Shown here in pieces: positions 4,341 through 5,006 of a stretch of DNA of 5,006 nt. This DNA comes from Trebonia sp. (GTDB lineage Bacteria > Actinomycetota > Actinomycetes > Streptosporangiales > Streptosporangiaceae). The notes below the pieces were generated by a model. The model worked only from the letters and a program-made list of their open reading frames with translations, ran no database searches and had not been told where the DNA came from. The stretch lies in NCBI GenBank assembly GCA_030038035.1, contig JASHPP010000559.1, positions 1 through 5,006 of the forward strand, in the 5' to 3' direction. The first letter of the stretch is position 1. Every line of letters begins with the position of its first letter. Both the position numbers and the translations under genes were made by a program.

Positions 4341-5006
4341 ATGTGGGTCATCCATCGGGTCACCCTGGTGGCGGCTGCCGGGGCGGCGGGCGCCGTCCTC
4401 GCCGCCGGGGTGGCACTCGCGCCAGGCGCGGGGGCAAGCACACCAGCCTCGTTCGCGGGCGGCTTCAAGAGCGTCAGCACGGTCGCCTCGACGATCCCGG
4501 AGAACGGGGACCTCAATCCCTACGGCGTGGCCGTGGTCACGCGGAGCCAGGGCAAACTCCGCAACGGGGATGTCCTGGTCAGCAACTTCAACGACAAGGC
4601 GAACGCGCAGGGCACGGGCACCACGATCGTCGAAGTGGCGCCGAACGGGACCGTATCGCTGTTCTCCCAGATCAGCGCCGCGAACCTGCCCGGCAGGTGC
4701 CCTGGCGGGCTAGGCCTGACGACCGCGCTTGACATCCTGCCGGGCGGCTGGGTGGTTGTCGGCAGCCTGCCAACCGTCGGCGGCAACCCCGCGACAGCCA
4801 AGGCCGGATGCCTGCTGGTGCTCAACAGCGCGGGCCGTGTCGTGGAGACCTTCAGCGGACACGGCATCAACGGCCCGTGGGACATGACGGCGGTCAGCTT
4901 CGGGTACACGACCGACCTGTTCGTCGCTAACGTGCTCAACGGCACCGTGGCGGCGGGCGGCAAGATTGTCCACAAGGGAACCGTCCTGCGCCTCACGGTT
5001 ACCAGG
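4341..5006 (+). CDS. Secreted beta-propeller-like protein, 3' end outside the window
   Basis: 222 codons are visible and the frame is still open at the window end. A Sec-type signal peptide is clear: basic His5/Arg6, an Ala/Val/Leu core at 7-27, and a likely cleavage after AGA (Ala32). The mature part has repeated blade-like units rich in Gly, Asn and beta-branched residues: NPYGVAVV then NGDVLVSNFND (59-85), TIVEVAPNGTVSLFSQI (95-111), GLTTALDILPGGWVVVGSLP (125-144), CLLVLNSAGRVVETFSG (157-173), GPWDMTAVSFGYTTDLFVANV (178-198) and GTVLRLTV. This matches NHL/SMP-30-like propellers in general look, and I recall uncharacterised exported bacterial proteins with the same order of motifs. Cys120 and Cys157 are the only cysteines seen and could pair. 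Propellers of this kind bind ligands or act as lactonases; no catalytic metal site is evident in the visible part, so no activity is assigned. It lies about 180 bases past ctaG, behind a likely terminator. Confidence 0.8.
   Translation, partial: MWVIHRVTLVAAAGAAGAVLAAGVALAPGAGASTPASFAGGFKSVSTVASTIPENGDLNPYGVAVVTRSQGKLRNGDVLVSNFNDKANAQGTGTTIVEVAPNGTVSLFSQISAANLPGRCPGGLGLTTALDILPGGWVVVGSLPTVGGNPATAKAGCLLVLNSAGRVVETFSGHGINGPWDMTAVSFGYTTDLFVANVLNGTVAAGGKIVHKGTVLRLTVTR

Overview
The window comes from a high-GC Gram-positive bacterium of the Actinomycetota. The base composition is strongly GC-rich with G or C at most third codon positions, ribosome-binding sites are purine-rich (GGGGAGGGA, GGGAAGGA), GTG is used as a start, and the proteins resemble actinomycete families (serine recombinase with a DWHQL segment, HNH protein of the IQ-R-P type, small membrane proteins, CtaG). 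I cannot name the genus from the sequence alone.

Layout from left to right on the + strand unless stated. Bases 1-380 hold the broken catalytic-domain remnant of a large serine recombinase, already open at the window edge. A 65-residue two-helix membrane protein follows (420-617), then a 162-residue lipoprotein (708-1196), and a 134-residue HNH-fold protein that has lost both defining histidines (1288-1692). A 101-residue single-pass membrane protein (1866-2171) runs head-on, with only 19 bases between, into a minus-strand membrane-anchored lytic-transglycosylase-like protein (2191-2613). A 227-base divergent intergenic region separates that from a 66-residue conserved-looking small membrane protein (2841-3041). 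A CtaG-type cytochrome oxidase assembly protein (3120-4157) comes next, and the window ends inside a secreted beta-propeller-like protein (4341 onward).

Most genes are single transcription units with gaps of roughly 70 to 230 bases, so no multi-gene operon is evident. The common theme is the cell envelope: seven of the nine genes encode membrane, lipid-anchored or exported proteins. Only CtaG (copper-dependent oxidase assembly) and the transglycosylase (peptidoglycan cleavage) have a recognisable biochemical role. The recombinase remnant and the degenerate HNH protein point to old mobile DNA on the left side.

I did not find a convincing new multi-gene system. The points most worth checking are the recombinase frameshift, the histidine-less HNH protein, the perfect dyad inside the probable leaderless ctaG promoter, and the small two-cysteine membrane protein. 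No RNA genes or CRISPR arrays were seen. No gene-free stretch reaches 300 bases; the longest is 2614-2840.
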